From: Pseudomonas songnenensis
GTDB lineage: Bacteria > Pseudomonadota > Gammaproteobacteria > Pseudomonadales > Pseudomonadaceae
Reading direction: 5' to 3'
Length of the DNA stretch: 64,000 nt
Assembly (NCBI RefSeq): GCF_003696315.1
Contig: NZ_RFFN01000002.1
Span: forward strand, 786,838 to 850,837
Below, piece after piece: positions 43,709-50,151 of this stretch. Below the pieces are notes generated by a model. That model had not been told where the DNA came from, searched no databases, and worked only from the letters and a program-made list of their open reading frames with translations. How positions within the stretch are numbered: the stretch's first letter is position 1; each line of letters starts with the position of its first letter. The translations under genes and the position numbers were made by a program.

Positions 43709-43756
43709 AAAGGCGCCGCAGCACGCCTGCCGGAGCAGGAGTGGTGCGACGCCTTT
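43709..43756 (-). promoter_or_regulatory. Intrinsic terminator in the nasA leader (attenuator)
   Basis: Minus strand: AAAGGCG.CGCA.CAC-type arm (from plus 43756-43741) pairs with the arm at 43724-43709, with two mismatches, and ends in TTTTTG. Same GGCGTC-family stem as the nirB attenuator. Confidence 0.78.
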
Positions 43757-43766
43757 GTCGTGTTGT

Positions 43767-43786
43767 GCAGACCGCCGTTGGCCTGC
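43767..43786 (-). ncRNA. ANTAR-type hexaloop hairpin, nasA leader
   Basis: Minus-strand GCAGGCC and GGTCTGC pair (one G-U) around hexaloop AACGGC, with A1 and G4. Only one clear hairpin is seen before the attenuator; a second one is not obvious. Confidence 0.7.
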
Positions 43787-43799
43787 CTGAAGGGGATCT

Positions 43800-43816
43800 A
43801 GCATCTAGCGTGCCAG
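43800..43816 (-). promoter_or_regulatory. Sigma-54 promoter of nasA
   Basis: Minus strand CTGGCACGCTAGATGCT: TGGCACG at -24 and ATGC at -12, GG-N10-GC spacing. Predicted start near 43789, directly before the hexaloop hairpin. Confidence 0.8.
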
Positions 43817-43991
43817 TCGGCACAGGCCCCGCTTCAGGCGGGTCAGGCCGCGCCGGCAGCGAATCACGACGGGAAAACGCACAAAGACTGCGCAGGCAAG
43901 GGCCAAATCAGGGCAGGCTCGGCTGCACTCCACCAAGCCCAGCCGCTGCGGTTGCTGATAGGCTTGGTCTGCAATTGCCATGGAGTAAGCG

Positions 43992-44930
43992 ATGCCCCTG
44001 ATTGCGACCCTGACCCTCAATCCCGCAATGGACCTCTCCGTCAGCACTCCCCGGGTGATCAGCACCGAGAAGTTGCGGTGTTCGCTACCGCGTCACGATC
44101 CGGGTGGCGGCGGAATCAACGTGGCGCGCGTGGTGAAAACGCTGGGCGGCAAGGCAGTGGCCGTGTACCCGGCGGGCGGTCCCTTCGGCGATCTGCTGCA
44201 ACGTTCGCTGGATGAGCTGGGTCTGGTGCATCGGCCGGTGTCGATTGCCGGCGATACCCGCGAGAGCTTCACTGTCGACGAACTGGACTCGGGCTTGCAG
44301 TATCGCTTTGTGTTACCCGGACCGGCGCTGTCTGAGCAGGAGCTGCAACGCTGCCTCGACAGCCTCGCGGCGCTGCGCCCGGCGCCGTCCTATGTGGTGC
44401 TGAGTGGCAGCTTTCCACCCGGCGTCGGCCTGGGTTTCTTCGATGAGCTGCTGGCGTTGGCGCGACGCATCGGTGCCCGGCTGGTTGTTGATCTGTCTGG
44501 CGAGCCCCTGCGTCATGCGGCTCGGCAAGGCGGCGTGTATCTGATGAAGCCGAGCCTGGACGAGCTCGGAACCCTGATGGGCTGCACCGTCAGTGGTGAA
44601 GCCGAGCAGGAACAAGCTTTGCGCAGCCTGATCGGGCAGGGCAGTGCGGAAATCATCGTGCTGTCGCTAGGTGCCGAAGGGGCCCTGTTTGCCTATGGCG
44701 ACCGGGTAGGCCGCCTGCGCTCGCCGGAAGTGCCAGTCGCCAGCGCGGTGGGTGCGGGCGACAGCATGCTTGGAGCCATTGTGCTGGCGATGGCAGAAGG
44801 ACGTTCCATTCCTGAGGCGGTGTGCCAGGGGATCGCCGCCGGCGCCGCGACGGTGATGCGCCCAGGTACCGAGTTATGCCACCGCGAGGATGTTCAGCGC
44901 CTGTTGCAGGCGATGCAAAGCGCGCACTAA
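43992..44930 (+). CDS. PfkB-family sugar-phosphate kinase, close to phosphofructokinase-2
   Basis: A 312-residue ribokinase-fold kinase. It follows E. coli Pfk-2 closely along its length: TLTLNPAMDLSVSTP at the start, EKLRC then PGGGGINVARVVKTLGG, YRFVLPGPALSEQEL, LSGSFPPGVGL, and VGAGDSMLGAIVL with catalytic D257 (D256 in Pfk-2). The PfkB signature is complete. It could phosphorylate fructose 6-phosphate, fructose 1-phosphate or tagatose 6-phosphate. Classic pseudomonads lack a 6-phosphofructokinase, so activity is worth testing. It overlaps the convergent thioesterase by four bases and lies divergent to nasA. Confidence 0.85.
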   Translation: MPLIATLTLNPAMDLSVSTPRVISTEKLRCSLPRHDPGGGGINVARVVKTLGGKAVAVYPAGGPFGDLLQRSLDELGLVHRPVSIAGDTRESFTVDELDSGLQYRFVLPGPALSEQELQRCLDSLAALRPAPSYVVLSGSFPPGVGLGFFDELLALARRIGARLVVDLSGEPLRHAARQGGVYLMKPSLDELGTLMGCTVSGEAEQEQALRSLIGQGSAEIIVLSLGAEGALFAYGDRVGRLRSPEVPVASAVGAGDSMLGAIVLAMAEGRSIPEAVCQGIAAGAATVMRPGTELCHREDVQRLLQAMQSAH

Positions 44931-45370
44931 TCGAGCCGGTTGACCCGCGGAAACTTCTCCGCAAAGGCTTCGGGCATGGCGACGACGCGGCTTTGGGAGT
45001 AGTCGTAGAAGACGAAGCCGGACTTGGCCATGGCGATCAGCGTGCCGTCGGCAGGGCGGGTGATGCGGAAGATGATGTCGCCGCCGTACTTGTTGAAGTC
45101 CATCACGCCAACCTCGAACAGCAGCGCGTCACGGGCATGGGCTTCGGCTTTGTAGGTCGTGGCCAGATCGGTGACGATGATCCCTGCACCGTCCTGACGG
45201 GTTTCGGCCACGCCATAGGCGAACAGGAAGCGCGCCCGCGCTTCGGAGATCATCGAGATCATCGAATCGTTGGCCAGATGGTTGCCGGCGTTGATGTCGG
45301 TGATGCGCACGGTGAGCTGGGTGGAGAAACAGTACTGGTCTTCCGGGAACTGCAGGTCAAGGCGCGCCAT
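44927..45370 (-). CDS. Hotdog-fold acyl-CoA thioesterase (4HBT/FadM-like)
   Basis: A 147-residue protein with the 4HBT pattern: VRITDINAGNHLANDSMISM near residue 21 with the catalytic-helix region SEARARFLFAYG, and TTYKAEAHARDALLFEVGV later. In this family the aspartate/asparagine of the D.N...H segment acts on the thioester. The substrate is unknown. The stop codon shares bases with the stop of the kinase gene on the plus strand. Confidence 0.83.
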   Translation of the reverse strand: MARLDLQFPEDQYCFSTQLTVRITDINAGNHLANDSMISMISEARARFLFAYGVAETRQDGAGIIVTDLATTYKAEAHARDALLFEVGVMDFNKYGGDIIFRITRPADGTLIAMAKSGFVFYDYSQSRVVAMPEAFAEKFPRVNRLD

Positions 45371-45517
45371 GGGTCGCTCGGTTGTCGATCAAAGGCGCGC
45401 ATTCTAGCGTGGTGGCATTCCACCGGGCAGATGGTACTGGTTGCCGCCGCGTACGGCTGGTACCCGCCTGCGTGTTTTTCCAGACGCTCCCCTGGGTTCA
45501 TGAACGCTCGGGCTTGG

Positions 45518-46237
45518 TCACGCGCCCCCGGGCAAGCCGCGCTGCGCCTGTGCAGCGCTGTGCTGCAGGCGCTGCTGGATCAATTGCAGCCGTGCATCGA
45601 TAAAGGGTGTGACCAGCGCGAAGCATTCGGGCGGGCTCAGGCGCGGTTGGGCTGAGTGGACCACGTTGCGCTCCAGCTTGCCCACCAGACGCTTGAGCTC
45701 CATGTCGACGCCACTGCCGATACGGCGACAGAGCATTTCGAGGCGCCCCTGCATGGCCGGCGTGCAGCCACCCTGCATTGATGCGATCACGCACAGGCCG
45801 CGCAGGCGCGCCACCGCTTCCAGCTCACGGCAGGTTTGGGCGACAGTCGCGCCCTCGTGGGTCAGCGATGCTCGCTGCGCAAGGCTACCTATAACGGTTT
45901 CGATCAGAACACTGTGGCTTTCGAAATCCGTTGGCGTTTCACGCAGAGCCAGCCAGGCCTCGGTCAACACGTACGAATCGGGCAAACCGGCACGTTGTTG
46001 CAATCGTTGCGTCAGGTTGGCCGCGATGGCAGAACGCAGGGTGACCGCGGCAACATCGGACAGCGCTCCCAGACCCCGATGTTGCTGCAGCAGACGCAGG
46101 ATCTCCAGATCCTCGTGAACCGCCAGCAGGCGCAAGCCTGCAACGCGCCGGGAATATTGGGTGCTGGCCATGCCGTTCAGGTAGCGGCCCAGCAACAGCA
46201 GGGCACAGGCGATCGCCAAGGTTGCGGTGATGGTCAT
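45518..46237 (-). CDS. Uncharacterised membrane-anchored helical protein in a NasT-type leader operon
   Basis: A 239-residue protein starting at ATG 46237 with one N-terminal membrane helix (MTITATLAIACALLLLGRYL); the rest is helical and probably cytoplasmic. The stretch LEILRLLQQHRGLGALSDVA resembles the LQ.ERGLS segment of nitrate-sensing NIT domains, but the match is short. Upstream lie, in order, a sigma-54 promoter, an AACGAA hexaloop hairpin and a GGCGTC attenuator, the same set as at nirB and nasA. So it should be made during nitrate use under nitrogen limitation. It lies 299 bases downstream of the nasT stop on the same strand. Function unknown; a nitrate-linked sensor or modulator is my inference. 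Confidence 0.72.
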   Translation of the reverse strand: MTITATLAIACALLLLGRYLNGMASTQYSRRVAGLRLLAVHEDLEILRLLQQHRGLGALSDVAAVTLRSAIAANLTQRLQQRAGLPDSYVLTEAWLALRETPTDFESHSVLIETVIGSLAQRASLTHEGATVAQTCRELEAVARLRGLCVIASMQGGCTPAMQGRLEMLCRRIGSGVDMELKRLVGKLERNVVHSAQPRLSPPECFALVTPFIDARLQLIQQRLQHSAAQAQRGLPGGA

Positions 46238-46286
46238 TCTGCAAGTCCCTTGTCTACGGGTACGGCACGGCGGCGCGTGCAACAAA

Positions 46287-46333
46287 AAGGCGTCCCAACC
46301 GGCATGCGGCAGCATGCGGTTAAGGGACGCCTT
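46287..46333 (-). promoter_or_regulatory. Intrinsic terminator in the leader of the 45518-46237 gene (attenuator)
   Basis: Minus strand: AAGGCGTCCC (plus 46333-46324) pairs with GGGACGCCTT (46296-46287), with inner stems AACC/GGTT and GCATGC/GCATGC, then TTTTTG-like T-run. It ends about 50 bases before the start codon. Confidence 0.85.
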
Positions 46334-46344
46334 CGTCTTTGCCA

Positions 46345-46361
46345 GACACCTTCGTTGGGTC
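46345..46361 (-). ncRNA. ANTAR-type hexaloop hairpin, leader of the 45518-46237 gene
   Basis: Minus strand GACCC-AACGAA-GGTGTC: five pairs with one bulged T, hexaloop AACGAA with A1 and G4, 11 bases before the attenuator arm. Confidence 0.7.
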
Positions 46362-46374
46362 GGCCAATGTCATC

Positions 46375-46392
46375 TAGCAAGCCGCTTGCCAG
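46375..46392 (-). promoter_or_regulatory. Sigma-54 promoter of the 45518-46237 gene
   Basis: Minus strand CTGGCAAGCGGCTTGCTA: TGGCA, N6, TTGCT with GG-N10-GC spacing, a near-consensus -24/-12 element. Predicted start near 46365, just before the hexaloop hairpin. Confidence 0.82.
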
Positions 46393-46536
46393 CCTGCCGA
46401 TGGCAGCCTTTTCCGATGTCGCCGCGTCGTTACGGTTGCTGGCGCAGCAGCCTTCCTACGCTCCTTATCCTGAAGGCCACGGCTGTGCTCGCCGACGGTG
46501 CGCCGGGCCTCGTTACCGCACCGCGGGCGGGCAGCT

Positions 46537-47115
46537 TTACTGCCCGAGGAGTTCGTTCATGGCGATGATCTGTTCGGCGACCTGGATCAATTTCTGTTGC
46601 CGGCTCATCGCCTGACGGCGCATCAGCGTATAGGCCTCTTCTTCCTTGCAATCGCGCATCTTCATCAACATGCCCTTGGCCAGTTCGATGCGTTTGCGTT
46701 CCGCCAATTGCTGCTCGCGAGCCTGGAGTTGCGCCCGCATCGCCTGGTCGGTCTCGAAGCGGGCCATGGCCACATCAAGGATCGGTTTCAGCCGCTGAGC
46801 CTGGATGCCTTCGACGATGTAGGCGCTGACACCGGCGCGGATCGCCTGGCGCATGGCGCCCGGATCGCTATCGTCGGTGAACATGACGATCGGGCGTGGC
46901 TGGTCGCGGCTCACCAGTACCACCTGCTCCAGCACATCGCGGCCGGGCGAGTCGGTGTCGATCAGTACCACGTCCGGGCGGATCGCTTCGACCCGCTCGG
47001 GCAGATCGATGGTCAGGCCGGATTCATCGATCACTTCGAAGCCAGCTTCTATCAGCGCGCTCTTCAAACGGCCTATTTTTCGCGGGGTATCGTCGATCAG
47101 CAGGATGCGCAACAT
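46537..47115 (-). CDS. nasT: NasT, ANTAR-domain antitermination regulator
   Basis: A 192-residue RNA-binding regulator with a receiver-like N-terminal domain (RILLIDDTPRKIGRLKSAL, D53 in VVLIDTDSPG) and a C-terminal ANTAR domain (RKRIELAKGMLMKMRDCKEE, then AYTLMRRQAM and the end helix). In Azotobacter and Pseudomonas NasT binds leader hairpins of nitrate genes and lets polymerase pass the terminator; NasS holds it back without nitrate. Start ATG 47115, 14 bases after nasS. A small hairpin (46529-46545) spans the stop. Confidence 0.92.
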   Translation of the reverse strand: MLRILLIDDTPRKIGRLKSALIEAGFEVIDESGLTIDLPERVEAIRPDVVLIDTDSPGRDVLEQVVLVSRDQPRPIVMFTDDSDPGAMRQAIRAGVSAYIVEGIQAQRLKPILDVAMARFETDQAMRAQLQAREQQLAERKRIELAKGMLMKMRDCKEEEAYTLMRRQAMSRQQKLIQVAEQIIAMNELLGQ

Positions 47116-47129
47116 ACCGGTCTCCCTTC

Positions 47130-48350
47130 TCAAAGCGCAGCCGCCACGGTCTGCTCGGCTATGGCGTGCAGGGCGAAACTGCGTGCGTAGGCCGCCGGGT
47201 CGCTGCCGTCCCAGATGGTGCCGTCCATGAGCGTGGCGCTGCGTAGCGGCGATGGCGGCACCGCCATACCCAGTGCTTCGGCGGCCTGACGATACAGTTC
47301 GGTCTGCTGGACCTGCTGTGCAACCTCCTGGTAGTTCGGGTCCTGACGCAGCAGGCCCCAGCGCCGCAGCTGGGTCATGAACCACAGGCCGTCTGACAGA
47401 TAAGGCATGTTTGCCGCGCCATCGGCGAAGAAGCGCAATGGATGCATGTCGGTCCAGGCATTGCCCAGCCCGTCGTCATATGCGCCGAGGAAACGTGGCT
47501 CGATGGCCGCGAGCGGTGCGTCGACGTACTCCCGTCCTGCGATCAGCTGTGCCGTGCTGCGGCGGTTTTCCAGGCTCTGGTCGATGAAACGGCTCGCCTC
47601 GAGGATTGCCATCACCAGCGCGCGGGCCGTGTTGGGGTACTGTTCGACGAAGGCCCGGGTGCAACCGAGCACCTTTTCTGGATGGTCCGGCCAGATCGAC
47701 TGGCTGGTTGCCAGGGTGAAGCCGACACCCTCGGCGATCGCCTGGGCGCCCCATGGCTCGCCGGCGCAGAAACCATCGATGCGCCCGGCTCGCAGGTAGG
47801 CCACCATCTGCGACGGTGGCAGCACAAGCGTTCGCACATCCTGCAGGGGGTGGATGCCATTCGCGGCAAGCCAGTAGTACAGCCAGAGCGCATGGGTGCC
47901 GGTGGGAAAGGTATGCGCAAGGGTCAGGCGCGCACCGCTTTGGCGCACGCTGTTGCGCAGTGCCTCGGGATTGGTCACGCCCGCGGCTTTCAGCGAGGCA
48001 GACAGGTTGATGCTCTGGCCGTTCTGCGCCAGCCCCATGAGCACCGCCATATCCACGGCGGGGCTGCCGCCGATACCCAGGTGTACGGCATAGATGAGTC
48101 CGTACAACCCGTGGGCCGCGTCCAGCTCGCCGCCAATCAGCTTGTCGCGAAGGCTCGACCAGGAACTCTGCCGCTGCAGGTTCAGGGTCAGGCCGAACGG
48201 CTGGGCGAAGCCCTGAGTGGCCGCGACGATCAGCGATGCAGCATCGGTGAGCGGCAAAAAGCCAAGATTGACCGAGCTTTTTTCCGGTGCGTCGCTGCCG
48301 GCTACCCAGGCCAGTGCATCGTGGCGGTGCGGCGAGAAGGAGTCCGTCAT
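47130..48350 (-). CDS. nasS: NasS, nitrate/nitrite sensor (CmpA/NrtA-like)
   Basis: A 406-residue protein of the nitrate-binding CmpA/NrtA family without a signal peptide, so it acts in the cytoplasm. Start ATG 48350. Characteristic are LGFLPLTDAASLIVAATQGF, SLRDKLIGGELDAAHGLYGL and FCAGEPWGAQAIAEGVGFT. It senses nitrate and releases NasT. It is first in the nasS-nasT operon, behind a sigma-54-type element at 48436-48453. Confidence 0.92.
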   Translation of the reverse strand: MTDSFSPHRHDALAWVAGSDAPEKSSVNLGFLPLTDAASLIVAATQGFAQPFGLTLNLQRQSSWSSLRDKLIGGELDAAHGLYGLIYAVHLGIGGSPAVDMAVLMGLAQNGQSINLSASLKAAGVTNPEALRNSVRQSGARLTLAHTFPTGTHALWLYYWLAANGIHPLQDVRTLVLPPSQMVAYLRAGRIDGFCAGEPWGAQAIAEGVGFTLATSQSIWPDHPEKVLGCTRAFVEQYPNTARALVMAILEASRFIDQSLENRRSTAQLIAGREYVDAPLAAIEPRFLGAYDDGLGNAWTDMHPLRFFADGAANMPYLSDGLWFMTQLRRWGLLRQDPNYQEVAQQVQQTELYRQAAEALGMAVPPSPLRSATLMDGTIWDGSDPAAYARSFALHAIAEQTVAAAL

Positions 48351-48435
48351 GCTGTGTTGGCCTTTTCGTTTGCGAAGCGCGCGGTACATGTCGACGACTG
48401 CCGCGGCGGCTCAGGTATGGTCTGTGCCAAGCCTG

Positions 48436-48453
48436 AAGCAAGCGATATGCCAG
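48436..48453 (-). promoter_or_regulatory. Sigma-54-type promoter of nasS-nasT
   Basis: Minus strand CTGGCATATCGCTTGCTT: TGGCA and TTGCT with GG-N10-GC spacing. Predicted start near 48426, 76 bases before nasS. No attenuator is seen in this leader. Confidence 0.72.
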
Positions 48454-48522
48454 CGTGGAAATGGTGCACGGCGCGGTGGAAGCGCACCGTGCCGGTGAGG
48501 GGCGCCTGGCTCAGACAGCTGA

Positions 48523-50151
48523 TCAGCGAGGGTAGAGCGGTGGCAGGGCGTTCTGGTCCTGTTCGATGTTGGGAGTGATCGCCGGCGGCAGGGCCTGGAT
48601 TGCCTGCCACAGGGCGTCGCCTTGCCAGCGCTGGCCGGCTTCGCTGTACAGCGCACCATTGAGCCCATCCAGCGCATCGGACAGTGGTACGAAGCGGGCG
48701 GCCATGTCCGCCAATGTCTCCGGCTGTTGTCGCGCCCAGGCATCCAGCGCCTGGCGAGTGGCATGGGAGTCGTTGGCCTGGCAGGCACGACGCAGGTCGT
48801 CGAGCAGGCTGCGCGGGGTGGGGCCAGGCTGGAGCGCACGTAACACCGCCGGCTGCCGACGCGCACGTGACCACAGGCCGAAGCCGACGAGCGTGCTGAG
48901 TGCAAAGAACGCTGTGCTCAATTGCCACGGCCAGAGCACCTGCTGCTCGACAGGCGTCGTGATTGCAGCCGGCTGCTCGGCAGTTGGCTGCACAAGATTC
49001 GGATTGTCGGCGACGTTCAGGGTGCGCTCGTCCAGCGTCGTGCGCTCCAGCCGGTCTTCCAATGTGTTCCACCAGACCACTTCCAGCGCAGGCAATTGCA
49101 GCGTGCCGCTGCGCCTGGGAATCAGCGCCTCGCGTTGTTCGCGGCTGCCGATCAGCCCGGTGGCGCCGACTTCGTTCGCGAGACTCGGTTGGTCCGGATA
49201 GCGGCGCAACTCCGCGCTTTGCGCAGAGCCGATGGCGGGTAGCTGCGTGCTGGTCAGGCCCTCGGCCTTGAGCAGCAGGCTGCGGGTAAGTGATTCGCCG
49301 GCCTGCGCCTGCTCCGGCTCCGGGCTCCACGCCTCCACCAGCGTCAGGCTGCGCGCCGGCAGCCAGGGCGCATCGGCGGGATAATCCGCCGGCTTGGCCT
49401 TGACCGTTAGCGGGATGCTCGGGGAGCGCACCTGGGTTGATCGTCCCGAGCGCGAGCCGAACAGCGAGTTGCTGGCGCCGGTCACGGTAGTGGCGCTAAA
49501 GAGCTGGGCGGGAATGGTCAGCTCGCCGGATTTCTGTGGAAACAGCGCATAGCGCACCTCGATGACGCCATGCCGGATGCCGTTGATGGTTTTCTCGTAG
49601 GTGCGCGGCTCGCCGAGTCGCTCGACCAGGGCTTCGGGCATCTGCAGCGGCGACAGAGTGCTGTCGTCGTAAAGCGAAACCGAATGGTAGATGCGCAGCG
49701 TGAGTATCACCTGGGCCTGCACGTAGACGCTTTCCTGGTCGACGCTGGCGTCGATGAAAATTGGTGCCAGTTGATCGCCGTCGCTGCTTTTCAACGACTC
49801 CTGGACCAGCACGGTAATCGGCTCGCTGCGCCAGTCGCCCAGCTGCAGTGGCGGAATGACCACGTAACCGGTCTGCTTCGGACGCAGGGTGATCAACCAG
49901 CGGGTGATTGCCCGTGCCTCGCCATTGCTGCTGGAGAGCTGATTGACCTGGCGGGTATCGAACACTTCGAACAGGTCGTCCAGCGGCTGCAGGTCGGGCT
50001 TGCCGAACACTGCACCGCCTTGGCTTTCCAGGCTTAGTTCGAGGGTCTCGTCGATGCTCAGCTGGGTGCGGTCCACTCGCGCGAATAGACCGGCCGCAGT
50101 AGCCTGGCTGGCAAGGATGCTGAGCAGAAGAAAGGCCATCAGGCGCATCAT
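48523..50151 (-). CDS. batD: BatD-like protein
   Basis: A 542-residue exported membrane protein. The signal peptide MMRLMAFLLLSILASQATAA is followed by Ig-like oxygen-tolerance domains (FARVDRTQLSIDETLELSLE; GYVVIPPLQLGDW) typical of BatD. A membrane helix lies near residue 410 (WPWQLSTAFFALSTLVGFGL), and there is a cytoplasmic tail. Last gene of the moxR-Bat operon; the start overlaps the previous gene by four bases. Bat proteins are linked to stress tolerance and envelope integrity in Bacteroides, Francisella and Leptospira; the role in this organism is not known. Confidence 0.85.
   Translation of the reverse strand: MMRLMAFLLLSILASQATAAGLFARVDRTQLSIDETLELSLESQGGAVFGKPDLQPLDDLFEVFDTRQVNQLSSSNGEARAITRWLITLRPKQTGYVVIPPLQLGDWRSEPITVLVQESLKSSDGDQLAPIFIDASVDQESVYVQAQVILTLRIYHSVSLYDDSTLSPLQMPEALVERLGEPRTYEKTINGIRHGVIEVRYALFPQKSGELTIPAQLFSATTVTGASNSLFGSRSGRSTQVRSPSIPLTVKAKPADYPADAPWLPARSLTLVEAWSPEPEQAQAGESLTRSLLLKAEGLTSTQLPAIGSAQSAELRRYPDQPSLANEVGATGLIGSREQREALIPRRSGTLQLPALEVVWWNTLEDRLERTTLDERTLNVADNPNLVQPTAEQPAAITTPVEQQVLWPWQLSTAFFALSTLVGFGLWSRARRQPAVLRALQPGPTPRSLLDDLRRACQANDSHATRQALDAWARQQPETLADMAARFVPLSDALDGLNGALYSEAGQRWQGDALWQAIQALPPAITPNIEQDQNALPPLYPR

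Noticed and set aside
46529-46545. Hairpin over the nasT stop codon as terminator
   Set aside because: GGGCAG/CTGCCC with a five-base loop but no T-run on the minus strand; kept only as a note in the nasT entry.
48411-48430. TTGGCACAGACCATACC on the minus strand as a second sigma-54 site for nasS
   Set aside because: The -12 part lacks the GC doublet; the element at 48436-48453 fits better.
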